Shown one piece after another: positions 51,262 through 58,515 of a stretch of 64,000 bases of DNA. Positions within the stretch are counted from its first letter, which is position 1; each line of letters begins with the position of its first letter. Where the stretch lies: contig CAZUDV010000020.1 in assembly GCA_964619555.1 (NCBI GenBank), forward strand, positions 1 to 64,000, in the 5' to 3' direction. The position numbers and the translations under genes were made by a program. This DNA comes from JAGOPY01 sp964619555 (lineage in GTDB: Bacteria > Bacteroidota > Bacteroidia > Bacteroidales > JAGOPY01). The notes under the pieces are model-generated. The model saw only the letters and a list, made by a program, of their open reading frames with translations. It made no database searches and was not told the DNA's origin.

Positions 51262-51956
51262 GATCCGGTCATCCAGTAAATGCCAACACCAATGGCCACG
51301 ATACCGGCCGTAACCCGGAGCGTTTTAAATATCCGGCTGGAAGCAAAATTCTCAGTCTTTTCCGCAATGGTTCCCATGATGATGGCAAAAATAACCATTG
51401 CAGCAATAGTTCCAACGCCAAACCCGGTCAGATACATGACCGAATCCATCATGGAAGGCAATGCAAGAGTCGGTAGAATGATCAGAAAGTGCGAAATACC
51501 GGCAAATCCGTGTAAAGTTCCGACACCGATGGCCGTGAGCCTGTTCTGACGGAAATTATCCTTGTGTTGATGTTGATGGGTGAATTCCTCACCGTGTTCA
51601 TGGCTGTGGATATGGACATAAGGTTCCGGAGCGCTGTGAACATGCGGATGCTTATGGTGAAAATGAAAATGTCCGAAAACTTTGTATATAGCCCATAAGC
51701 CGATGCCGACCAGGACTATGCCCACCAGGTATTCACTGTAAGCCGAGATTTCTTCCACCGGGATAAACTCCCTGAATGCCAGGTACAGCAATCCGATCAG
51801 CAACATCCCGAATACATGACCCAGGCCCCAGAATAAACCTACGTGCCAGGCTTTTTTACGGCTTTCGATGGCCAGGGGCATCACGGCTGCCAGGTGATCA
51901 GGACCGCTGACCACATGCACGGCCGACATCAGTGTACCTGTCAGGAATTGGATCAT
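51258..51956 (-). CDS. Nickel/cobalt permease-like membrane protein (NicO/UreH-like)
   Basis: A 232-residue inner-membrane protein with about six TM helices. The first helix carries HVVSGPDHLAAVMPLA, a nickel-permease type His-Asp-His motif, and the cytoplasmic loop is His-rich (HFHFHHKHPHVHSAPEPYVH, then HSHEHGEEFTHQHQH). A second motif GVGTLHGFAGISHFL lies near residue 148. It could import nickel, or export it as RcnA does; NikR control and the hydrogenase nearby favour uptake. It starts 9 bases after the fmdE-like gene. Confidence 0.8.
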   Translation of the reverse strand: MIQFLTGTLMSAVHVVSGPDHLAAVMPLAIESRKKAWHVGLFWGLGHVFGMLLIGLLYLAFREFIPVEEISAYSEYLVGIVLVGIGLWAIYKVFGHFHFHHKHPHVHSAPEPYVHIHSHEHGEEFTHQHQHKDNFRQNRLTAIGVGTLHGFAGISHFLIILPTLALPSMMDSVMYLTGFGVGTIAAMVIFAIIMGTIAEKTENFASSRIFKTLRVTAGIVAIGVGIYWMTGS

Positions 51957-51965
51957 ACGGACAAT

Positions 51966-52577
51966 CTATTTGATTTCAGTAACTGAAAAAAGTTCTTTCC
52001 GGTCGAATTCAGCCCAGTACCTCAATCCCAGCTCACGGATCTCCTTCCAATACCCATCCGTCAATCCGCCGTTTTTTTCGAACACTCTCGCTATATCCAG
52101 CCTGACCTGTTTGCTAATCTCATTTTTCAAACTTATATTGACTGCTTTCGCTTCAGTGATAAAAATGGCTTCGGGCCGGCAATCGGGATCACTGCTGAGA
52201 CTGAAAAGGCCATGACCGACGGTGGCCCCGGTACTTACCTGCAACCCGTCATTCAGGCAGCTTACTGGAGGTTTGCTGCCGGCGAAAGAAACGATCTGCA
52301 CTTCATCCGGTCCAACTCCCAGGTATTCCCTGGCAAAGAGCCCCATCTTGGCCCCGAGGATCGCATAGATCCCCAGGTGGCCGTGAATTTCACTGGTAAG
52401 GACCACCAGCCGCCATTCCTCATGCCCGTAATTTTTTATACACTCGTCCAGTATCGTTTGCGCATCCTGCGCGTAATCCCCGGCATGATGCGGAAAATCC
52501 CGGAAAATGATGCTGCTGTCGTGATCGTGTCGGTGTGCCATAGTTTCCTGTGCATTTAAACTGCAGGCCGCAGCCAT
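51966..52577 (-). CDS. FmdE family protein in the nickel operon
   Basis: A 203-residue protein of the FmdE type: LTSEIHGHLGIYAILGAKMG near 62 with the conserved His residues, VSFAGSKPPVSCLNDGLQVS near 97 with the conserved Cys, and TGATVGHGLF. These residues usually bind a metal. It is His-rich at its start (MAHRHDHD). The ATG at 52577 is used; a second ATG at 52541 is possible. Upstream codons without a standard start would extend a hydrophobic, signal-like segment (KLWISCMAAACSLNAQ). It lies 17 bases after nikR and 9 before the permease. Confidence 0.8.
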   Translation of the reverse strand: MAAACSLNAQETMAHRHDHDSSIIFRDFPHHAGDYAQDAQTILDECIKNYGHEEWRLVVLTSEIHGHLGIYAILGAKMGLFAREYLGVGPDEVQIVSFAGSKPPVSCLNDGLQVSTGATVGHGLFSLSSDPDCRPEAIFITEAKAVNISLKNEISKQVRLDIARVFEKNGGLTDGYWKEIRELGLRYWAEFDRKELFSVTEIK

Positions 52578-52594
52578 ACAGCTTATCCATAATT

Positions 52595-52993
52595 TTACAG
52601 CAATGTCATAACGAGTTCACCGTGAAAAATCCCTTTCAGGCCGATGAGACGGTTTGCCAGTTCTTTCAGCCGGTTTGACTCTCCTTTGACCGCAATGGTT
52701 TCCAGGCAGTGATGATGGTCCAGATGCACATGCTGCACGGACAGGATCAGGTCGTGGAAATCGTGCTGGATATGGGTGGAATTATGCTGCAGGTCCCTCT
52801 TATGATGGTCGTAAACCAGGACAATCGCACCGGCAACCACCTCATTGGCCTGCCATTTGTCTTCCACAACATTCTTCCTCACGAGATGCCCGATGGCCTG
52901 GGAGCGATTGGGAAAGTTGTTCCGGTGGGCGAAATCATCAAGTGCTTGCAGGACCTCATTGTCCAGGGAAACACCAAACCTTTTGATACTCAT
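52595..52993 (-). CDS. nikR: Nickel-responsive regulator NikR
   Basis: The ATG at 52993 (MSIKRFGVSLDNEVL) gives 132 residues, the normal NikR length; an in-frame ATG ten codons upstream lacks the family start. Residues 1-45 form the ribbon-helix-helix. Nickel ligands H77, H88, H90 and C96 are all present (HIQH, VQHVHLDHHHC). NikR binds DNA when nickel is plentiful and represses uptake. It is first in the operon with the FmdE-like protein, nickel permease and SDR, and probably regulates it. Confidence 0.95.
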   Translation of the reverse strand: MSIKRFGVSLDNEVLQALDDFAHRNNFPNRSQAIGHLVRKNVVEDKWQANEVVAGAIVLVYDHHKRDLQHNSTHIQHDFHDLILSVQHVHLDHHHCLETIAVKGESNRLKELANRLIGLKGIFHGELVMTLL

Positions 52994-53020
52994 TGTAACA
53001 CCTTTTTGAAATTGGTGGCA

Positions 53021-53028
53021 CAAAATTA
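53021..53028 (-). promoter_or_regulatory. Candidate -7 box TAATTTTG for the nikR operon
   Basis: Exact TAnnTTTG on the minus strand, 28 bases before the nikR ATG. No E. coli-like GTATGA-N16-TCATAC operator was found in 52994-53099. Confidence 0.5.
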
Positions 53029-53099
53029 AGAATGAAAATGAGAATAGGGGATAAATTCCCCGGATTGACTAAATTTGAAACGATTTTAAATAGGCCGAA

Positions 53100-53837
53100 T
53101 TGACGAGATATTTTATCAGACTGGCTTACTGCGGAACCCGCTACCATGGCTGGCAGGTCCAGCCCAATGCGCGTTCCGTGCAGGAAGAGATCACCCGTGC
53201 CTTCCAGGTGATCTGGAAATATGAGATTAACCTGGTTGGCTGTGGCCGGACCGATACCGGGGTGCATGCCAGGGAATTCTTTGCCCATTTCGAACTGGAA
53301 GAAAATATAAATTCGGAGGATTTGAAGGAGATGGCCTTCCGGCTGAACCGGTACCTGGACGAGGATATCGTCATCCTGGATATTTACGCAGTTCCGCCTG
53401 GACTGCATGCCCGTTTTAACGCGGTTTCCAGGACCTATCAATACTTCATCCATACACGCAAGGACCCGTTCCTCCAGGACAATTCCTGGTTTGTGCCCTA
53501 TGAGATCGATGTGGCCAGGATGAACGAAGGGGCGAGGCTACTCTTGCAAACCGAGGATTTCACCAGCTTTTCAAAGCTTCATACGGAAGTTAAGACAAAT
53601 ATCTGCCATTTGTCCCATGCAGCCTGGGTCCGCGAAGATCACCGGCTCATTTTCACCATCACGGCAGACCGATTTCTCCGGAACATGGTCCGGGCCATCG
53701 TCGGTACGCTGGTTGACCTGGGATTGGGAAAGATCAGTCTGGATGACCTGGAAGCCATCATCGAAGGCAGGGACCGGGCACTGGCAGGGGAGAGCGTCCC
53801 TGCGAAAGGCTTGTTCCTGACTGCAGTAAAGTATTAG
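53100..53837 (+). CDS. truA: tRNA pseudouridine synthase A (TTG start)
   Basis: A 245-residue TruA that makes pseudouridine at positions 38-40 of tRNA anticodon arms. The start TTG is forced: an in-frame TAG lies at 53091-53093, and MTRYFIRLAYCGTRYHGWQ is the family N-terminus. The catalytic Asp52 is in GCGRTDTGVHARE. Later motifs are FNAVSRTYQYFI near 104 and FLRNMVRAIVGTLVDLG near 195. It is divergent from nikR and converges with the transketolase gene. Confidence 0.95.
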   Translation: MTRYFIRLAYCGTRYHGWQVQPNARSVQEEITRAFQVIWKYEINLVGCGRTDTGVHAREFFAHFELEENINSEDLKEMAFRLNRYLDEDIVILDIYAVPPGLHARFNAVSRTYQYFIHTRKDPFLQDNSWFVPYEIDVARMNEGARLLLQTEDFTSFSKLHTEVKTNICHLSHAAWVREDHRLIFTITADRFLRNMVRAIVGTLVDLGLGKISLDDLEAIIEGRDRALAGESVPAKGLFLTAVKY

Positions 53838-53862
53838 ATTTTCAAAGATTGATGAATCGATT

Positions 53863-54828
53863 TCAGAGGCTTATCCTATTCGGCCCGAGATTCGATAAAA
53901 CAGCAGCATAGATCGCTCCGGCCGTCAACCCGTACTTTTCCATCAGCTCTGCCGGTTGCCCGGACTCCCCGAAGCAGTCGGGCATTCCTATGATCTTCAT
54001 CTTTACCGGACAGTGCCGGGAAACCACTTCTGCCACAGCGCCGCCCAGTCCGCCTGTCACCTGGTGCTCTTCCGCCGTCACGATGAAACCCGTCTCCCGG
54101 GCAGCCCTGATGATGGCTTCCTCATCGATGGGCTTGATGGTGTGCATGTTGACCACCCTGACGGCAATACCCTCGTCTTCCAGCATGGCTGCGGCTTTCA
54201 GGGCTTCCCAGACCATATGACCGGTGGCAATGATCGTGCCGTCATTACCTTCCTTAAAGAGTTGTGATTTTCCAACGATGAATTCCTGGTCCTCGTCCGT
54301 AAAATCGGGCACAGGCTCCCTTCCGAACCGGATATACACCGGGCCATTCAGTTCAGTGACCGCCTTCACGGTTGCCAGGCGGGTTTGGGTGGCATCGCAG
54401 GGGGAGAGGACTGTCATATTGGGCAGGGAGCGCATTACGGTTATATCTTCCAGGGCCTGGTGCGTTGCGCCGTCAGGTCCTACAGAAATCCCGGCATGCG
54501 CCCCTCCTATGACCACGTGAAGCTGATTGTAGCATACCGAGATGCGAACGAAGTCGGTAGTGCGCAGGGCGGCGAAAACGCCGTAAGTGGAAAAGACCGG
54601 CACCATACCTGACAAAGCCAGGCCGGCGGCTGCCCCCACGCAGTTCTGCTCGGCGATCCCCAGGGAGATAAATCGGTCCGGAAAGGCCTCAGCAAACAGG
54701 TTCATGCCAACGGAGGCTGTGATATCGGCACCGATCCCGACTACCCGGCTGTCCATCCTTCCTGCTTCCAGGACGCCCTCGCCGAAACCGGTTTTAGTGG
54801 CTTTTAAGTTTCTGGTTTCTGGTTTCAA
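53863..54828 (-). CDS. Transketolase C-terminal subunit (split type), N-terminus in repeat DNA
   Basis: A protein of about 321 residues if the TTG at 54828 is the start. The homologous part begins at ATKTGFGEGVLEAGR, 9 codons later, with the pyrimidine-binding domain (GADITASVGMNLFAEAFPDR, GIAEQNCVGAAAGLAL with the catalytic Glu, GISVGPDGATHQALEDI) and a C-terminal domain (VRVVNMHTIKPIDEEAI). No ATG suits this start; the frame stays open far upstream through the heptamer array, encoding PETRNKKPETKNLKPETRN. Split transketolases need an N-terminal subunit that binds thiamine diphosphate; usually the gene before, it is absent here. Confidence 0.88.
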   Translation of the reverse strand: MKPETRNLKATKTGFGEGVLEAGRMDSRVVGIGADITASVGMNLFAEAFPDRFISLGIAEQNCVGAAAGLALSGMVPVFSTYGVFAALRTTDFVRISVCYNQLHVVIGGAHAGISVGPDGATHQALEDITVMRSLPNMTVLSPCDATQTRLATVKAVTELNGPVYIRFGREPVPDFTDEDQEFIVGKSQLFKEGNDGTIIATGHMVWEALKAAAMLEDEGIAVRVVNMHTIKPIDEEAIIRAARETGFIVTAEEHQVTGGLGGAVAEVVSRHCPVKMKIIGMPDCFGESGQPAELMEKYGLTAGAIYAAVLSNLGPNRISL

Positions 54829-54869
54829 GTTTTTCGTTTCTGGTTTCTTGTTTCTGGTTTCTGGTTTTT
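54807..54869 (-). repeat. Heptamer tandem array at the transketolase start, nine units
   Basis: On the minus strand nine 7-base units of the AGAAACC type, several with one or two changes (AAAAACC, AGAAACG, TGAAACC). It is the same repeat as at 1-63. It covers the likely TTG start and the first codons, where it encodes a 7-residue periodic peptide (KPETRNK). Confidence 0.9.
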
Positions 54870-55004
54870 TGTTTTTTGTTTTGTTTTGGTTTATGCAAAG
54901 GTCGCAAAGGTTTTCGCAAAAAGAAACGTAAAAACATGAATTTCCATAAAATTCCCCTGGTACGTTTTGCCATGTTGTTTTGCGTTTTTTGCGTGAAATA
55001 ACTC

Positions 55005-55012
55005 TAATTTTG
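55005..55012 (+). promoter_or_regulatory. Candidate -7 box TAATTTTG for the desulfurase-SelD gene
   Basis: Exact TAnnTTTG with TTTG at 54978-54981 as a possible -33. The start codon follows after about 15 bases, so the transcript would be nearly leaderless. Confidence 0.55.
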
Positions 55013-55026
55013 ACCGAAAATTCAAA

Positions 55027-57357
55027 TTGGTGCCGACTCCCATCTACCTTGATTACAACGCTACCACCCCCGTTCACCCGGAAGTCCTGGGGGCCATGAT
55101 GCCATTCTTTGAAAAGGCTTATGGCAATCCTTCGAGCAATCATCCTTTCGGTGCAGAGGCCAAACGCGCCGTGGAGCATGCCAGGGCGCAGGTGGCCGCC
55201 CTACTCGGATGCAAACCCTACGAGATCATTTTTACCAGCGGCGGTAGCGAATCCAACAACCTGGCTATCAAGGGCGTCGCTCATCAATACCGGGACAGGG
55301 GAAACCACATCATTACCTCGGCCATCGAACACCCGGCCGTGGCTGAAGTCTGCCGCTATCTGAGCGATGAAGGGTATGAGATCACCTGGCTTCCGGTCGA
55401 CCGGTACGGCAGGGTCTACCCGGACGACGTCAGGCATGCCGTCCGGACTTCCACCGTTCTCATCTCCATCATGCATGCCAACAATGAGATCGGAACCATA
55501 CAGCCTGTTCGGGAGATCGCTGAAATAGCCCGCAGTTCCGGTGTCTTCTTCCATACCGACGCTGCCCAGTCGGCCGGTAAGGTCTCCGTGGAAAACCTGG
55601 GCGTTGACCTGCTCTCCCTGGCCGGGCATAAAATGTATGCACCCAAAGGCATCGGGGCCTTGTTTGTTAAAGAAGGCATAAAACTGGAGAAACTCATCCA
55701 TGGAGCCGATCATGAGCACAATCTGAGAGCGGGGACGGAAAATGTAGCCCTGATTGCCGGCCTGGGCAAAGCCTGTGAGCTGGCAAAACGGGACCTGGAA
55801 AGTATTGCACGGCATACACAAACTATGCGTGACCTGCTGCAGGACGAATTGCTCGGATACATACCCGGAGCCGTGGTGAACGGTCACCCGGAATCGCGGC
55901 TGCCCAATACCCTGAGCCTCTCATTTCCCGGCGCCGATGCCAGCCTGATCCTCTCCGGGATATCGGCAGATGTCGCCGCCTCGGCCGGTGCAGCCTGCCA
56001 TGCCGGCGGCGCGGAGATCTCGGCAACTCTGTCAGCCATCAACCTTCCGTTCGACACGGCCCGAGGCACCATCCGTTTCTCCACCGGGCGAAATACCACG
56101 GAGAAAGAGATCAGAACTGCGGTCGGGATCCTTGCCGCTGCTTATGAAAAGATAGCCGGGAGGCGTGAGCCTGGAGCAAATATATTACGACCTGCATTGG
56201 AACACCGGCATCCAAAACCCGTATCCCCGCGCGCCAAACCACCGATTCAAATCCCGGAACCCGGAACCCACAGTTCAGCACTCAGTCCTCAGACCTATAA
56301 ATTGACCCAATTTACTTCCGGCCTTGGCTGTGCCTGCAAACTCCGCCCACAGGTACTGGAACAGGTGCTGAAGCGCCTTCCCCAGGCGTTGCAACCGGAT
56401 ATATTGGTCGGTACGGAGAACTCCGACGATGCCGCGGTCTACCGCATCAACGACAGCCAGGCTGTCGTGCAGACCCTCGATTTTTTCACCCCGATCGTGG
56501 ATGATCCCTATACCTTTGGCGCTATTGCTGCGGCCAATGCCCTGAGCGACATATATGCCATGGGCGCGACGCCGCTGTTTGCCCTGAATATAGTGGCATT
56601 CCCGTCGAACCGGATGCCCATTGACGTGCTGGAGCAGATCCTCCAGGGCGCCTCTGACAAGGCTGCAGAGGCCGGCATTCCCATCATCGGCGGCCATACC
56701 ATAGACGATCCCGAGCCGAAGTTCGGCCTGGCAGTCACCGGCATCGTTAACCCGGAAAAGATCCTCCGGAATAAGGGCGCCAGACCGGGCGATACTCTCA
56801 TCCTGACCAAACCGATCGGCACCGGCATCCTGGCCACGGCGCTGAAGCGGGGAATGCTCTCGGGAACCGGCAGCCTGGCAGGTGAAGCGGAATCCGGGAT
56901 CCGGAATCCGGAATTTATAGCCTCGATGCTGACCCTCAACAAAGCCGCTGCCGAAGCCATGGCCGGATTCTCCGTGAGTTCCTGCACCGACATCACAGGC
57001 TTCGGGCTGCTCGGGCACCTGCACGAAATGACCTCTGCGAGTGGGGTGGATGCCATGCTCCTGGCCGCAAACGTTCCGGTCCTTCCCGGTGCCCCGGAAA
57101 TGGCGTCAGCCGGCGTGGTGCCCGGCGGGACGCTCGACAACCGCGATTATACCTCGCTATTTGTCAGCTACGGACCGGATGTCAGCGATTTGATGAAGGT
57201 TATCCTCAACGATGCGCAGACATCCGGCGGATTGCTGATCGCCCTTCCCGAAGCATATGCCGCGGATTTGATGAAAAAGTTGCAGGACAAAAGGGTGAAA
57301 GGCGTTATCATCGGTAAGATCACGGCTCCCGGTAGTGGCCTGATTTCAATAAAATGA
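55027..57357 (+). CDS. selD: Fusion of cysteine desulfurase (NifS/IscS-like) and selenophosphate synthase
   Basis: A 776-residue fusion. Residues about 1-385 are a PLP cysteine desulfurase: YLDYNATTPVHPEV at the start, SGGSESNN near 74, HTDAAQSAGK near 178, PLP Lys202 in GHKMYAPKG and catalytic Cys324 in GAACHAGG. A Pro-rich linker (about 386-420) leads to SelD: TSGLGCACKLRP with C435 and K438 at the active site, ENSDDAAVY, GGHTIDDPEPKFGLAVTG and DITGFGLLGHLHEM. The first half could release selenium from selenocysteine and pass it to the second to make selenophosphate. Starts are TTG 55027 or GTG 55030. No selA, selB or selU is nearby. Confidence 0.93.
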   Translation: MVPTPIYLDYNATTPVHPEVLGAMMPFFEKAYGNPSSNHPFGAEAKRAVEHARAQVAALLGCKPYEIIFTSGGSESNNLAIKGVAHQYRDRGNHIITSAIEHPAVAEVCRYLSDEGYEITWLPVDRYGRVYPDDVRHAVRTSTVLISIMHANNEIGTIQPVREIAEIARSSGVFFHTDAAQSAGKVSVENLGVDLLSLAGHKMYAPKGIGALFVKEGIKLEKLIHGADHEHNLRAGTENVALIAGLGKACELAKRDLESIARHTQTMRDLLQDELLGYIPGAVVNGHPESRLPNTLSLSFPGADASLILSGISADVAASAGAACHAGGAEISATLSAINLPFDTARGTIRFSTGRNTTEKEIRTAVGILAAAYEKIAGRREPGANILRPALEHRHPKPVSPRAKPPIQIPEPGTHSSALSPQTYKLTQFTSGLGCACKLRPQVLEQVLKRLPQALQPDILVGTENSDDAAVYRINDSQAVVQTLDFFTPIVDDPYTFGAIAAANALSDIYAMGATPLFALNIVAFPSNRMPIDVLEQILQGASDKAAEAGIPIIGGHTIDDPEPKFGLAVTGIVNPEKILRNKGARPGDTLILTKPIGTGILATALKRGMLSGTGSLAGEAESGIRNPEFIASMLTLNKAAAEAMAGFSVSSCTDITGFGLLGHLHEMTSASGVDAMLLAANVPVLPGAPEMASAGVVPGGTLDNRDYTSLFVSYGPDVSDLMKVILNDAQTSGGLLIALPEAYAADLMKKLQDKRVKGVIIGKITAPGSGLISIK

Positions 57358-57389
57358 GAAGCTGACCCTATCGGTTTTTCCCGGTATTT

Positions 57390-58334
57390 TCATTTCCCGC
57401 CCAGGGCATCCAGGTCCTTGATCCGGCAGCCAATTTCGCTTTGCCGGAGCTGAATGTATCCTTCTTTTTCCACCACCTGCTGTCCGGTCGTAAAGATCCA
57501 CTTCAGAAAGGAACGGGTGGCCGGATCAGGTGGCTTTTCCTTCATCACAACATAGAGGGTCGGGTGAAGGTGAAACTGGTATTTCCCGGTCCATATGGCC
57601 CGTTTCATCAGGTGCAGGCTGTCGTAGAACAGGGGAGTCAGAACGGGGTAATCCCGGATGGGTAAGACCCTGATCCCTCGGGCCTGCGCATTGGTCTCTA
57701 TGTCATAGGCATTGATATTGCTGCAGTATCCCAGTCCGAAACGGTCGCTGCGGATGGCTTCCACCATATCGATATCCGAGTCCACCGGTTTGCCGGATAA
57801 TTTCGAGGGATCCATATTGAGGAAATTCATCAGGTTGAAGGTATTGCCGGCCCGGATCGTTCGGTAGTAAATATTCAGCGGGTATTGGTTTTCCCTGGCA
57901 AGCGGGTACCACGAGGAAGTTTCATACATTTCGATGATCGTGGCCTTGTCGACGCCTTTTTTGAGGATGTCGGTATAGGGGTTCTCCTCGTTGACAATGA
58001 GCACAACCCCATGTTTGGCCACAGAAGAGATGCAATAATGAAGAGAATCCTCTTCCGGCAAGAGTTCGCGGGAGATCACGGCAATGCGCGAAGGGCCGTT
58101 CAGTGCGGCGATGCAGGAAGAACTCTCGTCGACCAGTATGTCGAAATAGATTTCCGGGTGCGATTTCTGGTACTCCCCGGCCCATTTATTGGTCAGTCTT
58201 TCGCACGAAAAACAACTGGCGATCCGGATCGTATCCTGACCTGGTCCGACCGGTCCGTTGGCTTCACTGGAATCCTTTCCTGAATTGCACCCCAGGAAAA
58301 TTAACGGAATGATAAAGAATATATACGGTTTCAT
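57390..58334 (-). CDS. Orphan PstS-like binding lipoprotein
   Basis: A 314-residue lipoprotein (IFLGC, lipid Cys near 16) of the phosphate-binding-like fold, related to the binding protein at 45335 (LTNKWAGEYQKSHPEIYFDI against VKWAEEFMNLYPDVRIDI; both end with an FLxWIxxxGQQxVxxxGYxxL segment). The anion motifs are further changed: ASCFSCERL, DESSSCIAAL and YRTIRAGNTF instead of SGT. No permease or ATPase is next to it. It may feed the second importer or act as a sensor. Its promoter is clear, and the gene converges with the desulfurase-SelD gene. Confidence 0.8.
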   Translation of the reverse strand: MKPYIFFIIPLIFLGCNSGKDSSEANGPVGPGQDTIRIASCFSCERLTNKWAGEYQKSHPEIYFDILVDESSSCIAALNGPSRIAVISRELLPEEDSLHYCISSVAKHGVVLIVNEENPYTDILKKGVDKATIIEMYETSSWYPLARENQYPLNIYYRTIRAGNTFNLMNFLNMDPSKLSGKPVDSDIDMVEAIRSDRFGLGYCSNINAYDIETNAQARGIRVLPIRDYPVLTPLFYDSLHLMKRAIWTGKYQFHLHPTLYVVMKEKPPDPATRSFLKWIFTTGQQVVEKEGYIQLRQSEIGCRIKDLDALGGK

Positions 58335-58377
58335 GATATATAGATTTTATATTAAATAAATATATATATATTAAATA

Positions 58378-58408
58378 CAAATATACGTATTATATATTCC
58401 TTTAGCAA
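58378..58408 (-). promoter_or_regulatory. Promoter TTG-N20-TATATTTG of the orphan binding protein
   Basis: On the minus strand TTG (58406-58408) and TATATTTG (58378-58385) are spaced by 20 bases, followed by a 43-base leader made almost only of A and T before the ATG at 58334. Confidence 0.65.
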
Positions 58409-58515
58409 GGAATTAATAAGGCTCCCTGAGGATTATCGGATTAAATTCATGAATTCTCTTAAAGTAAAATAAATGACTTCTTCCTGCAGTTATCATAGTA
58501 CCTTATACTTACATT

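Noticed and set aside
54829..55179. N-terminal extension of the transketolase frame to an ATG at 55179
   Set aside because: It crosses the promoter and start of the divergent desulfurase gene and has no similarity to transketolase; the conserved part starts after the heptamer array.
56275..57024. 249-residue frame antisense to the SelD half of the fusion
   Set aside because: Arises from codon bias in the GC-rich fusion gene; composition is His/Gly/Arg-rich and shows no domain.
55027..57357. In-frame UGA (selenocysteine) at the SelD active site
   Set aside because: The codon at the site is TGT (Cys435); the whole gene reads through without a TGA.
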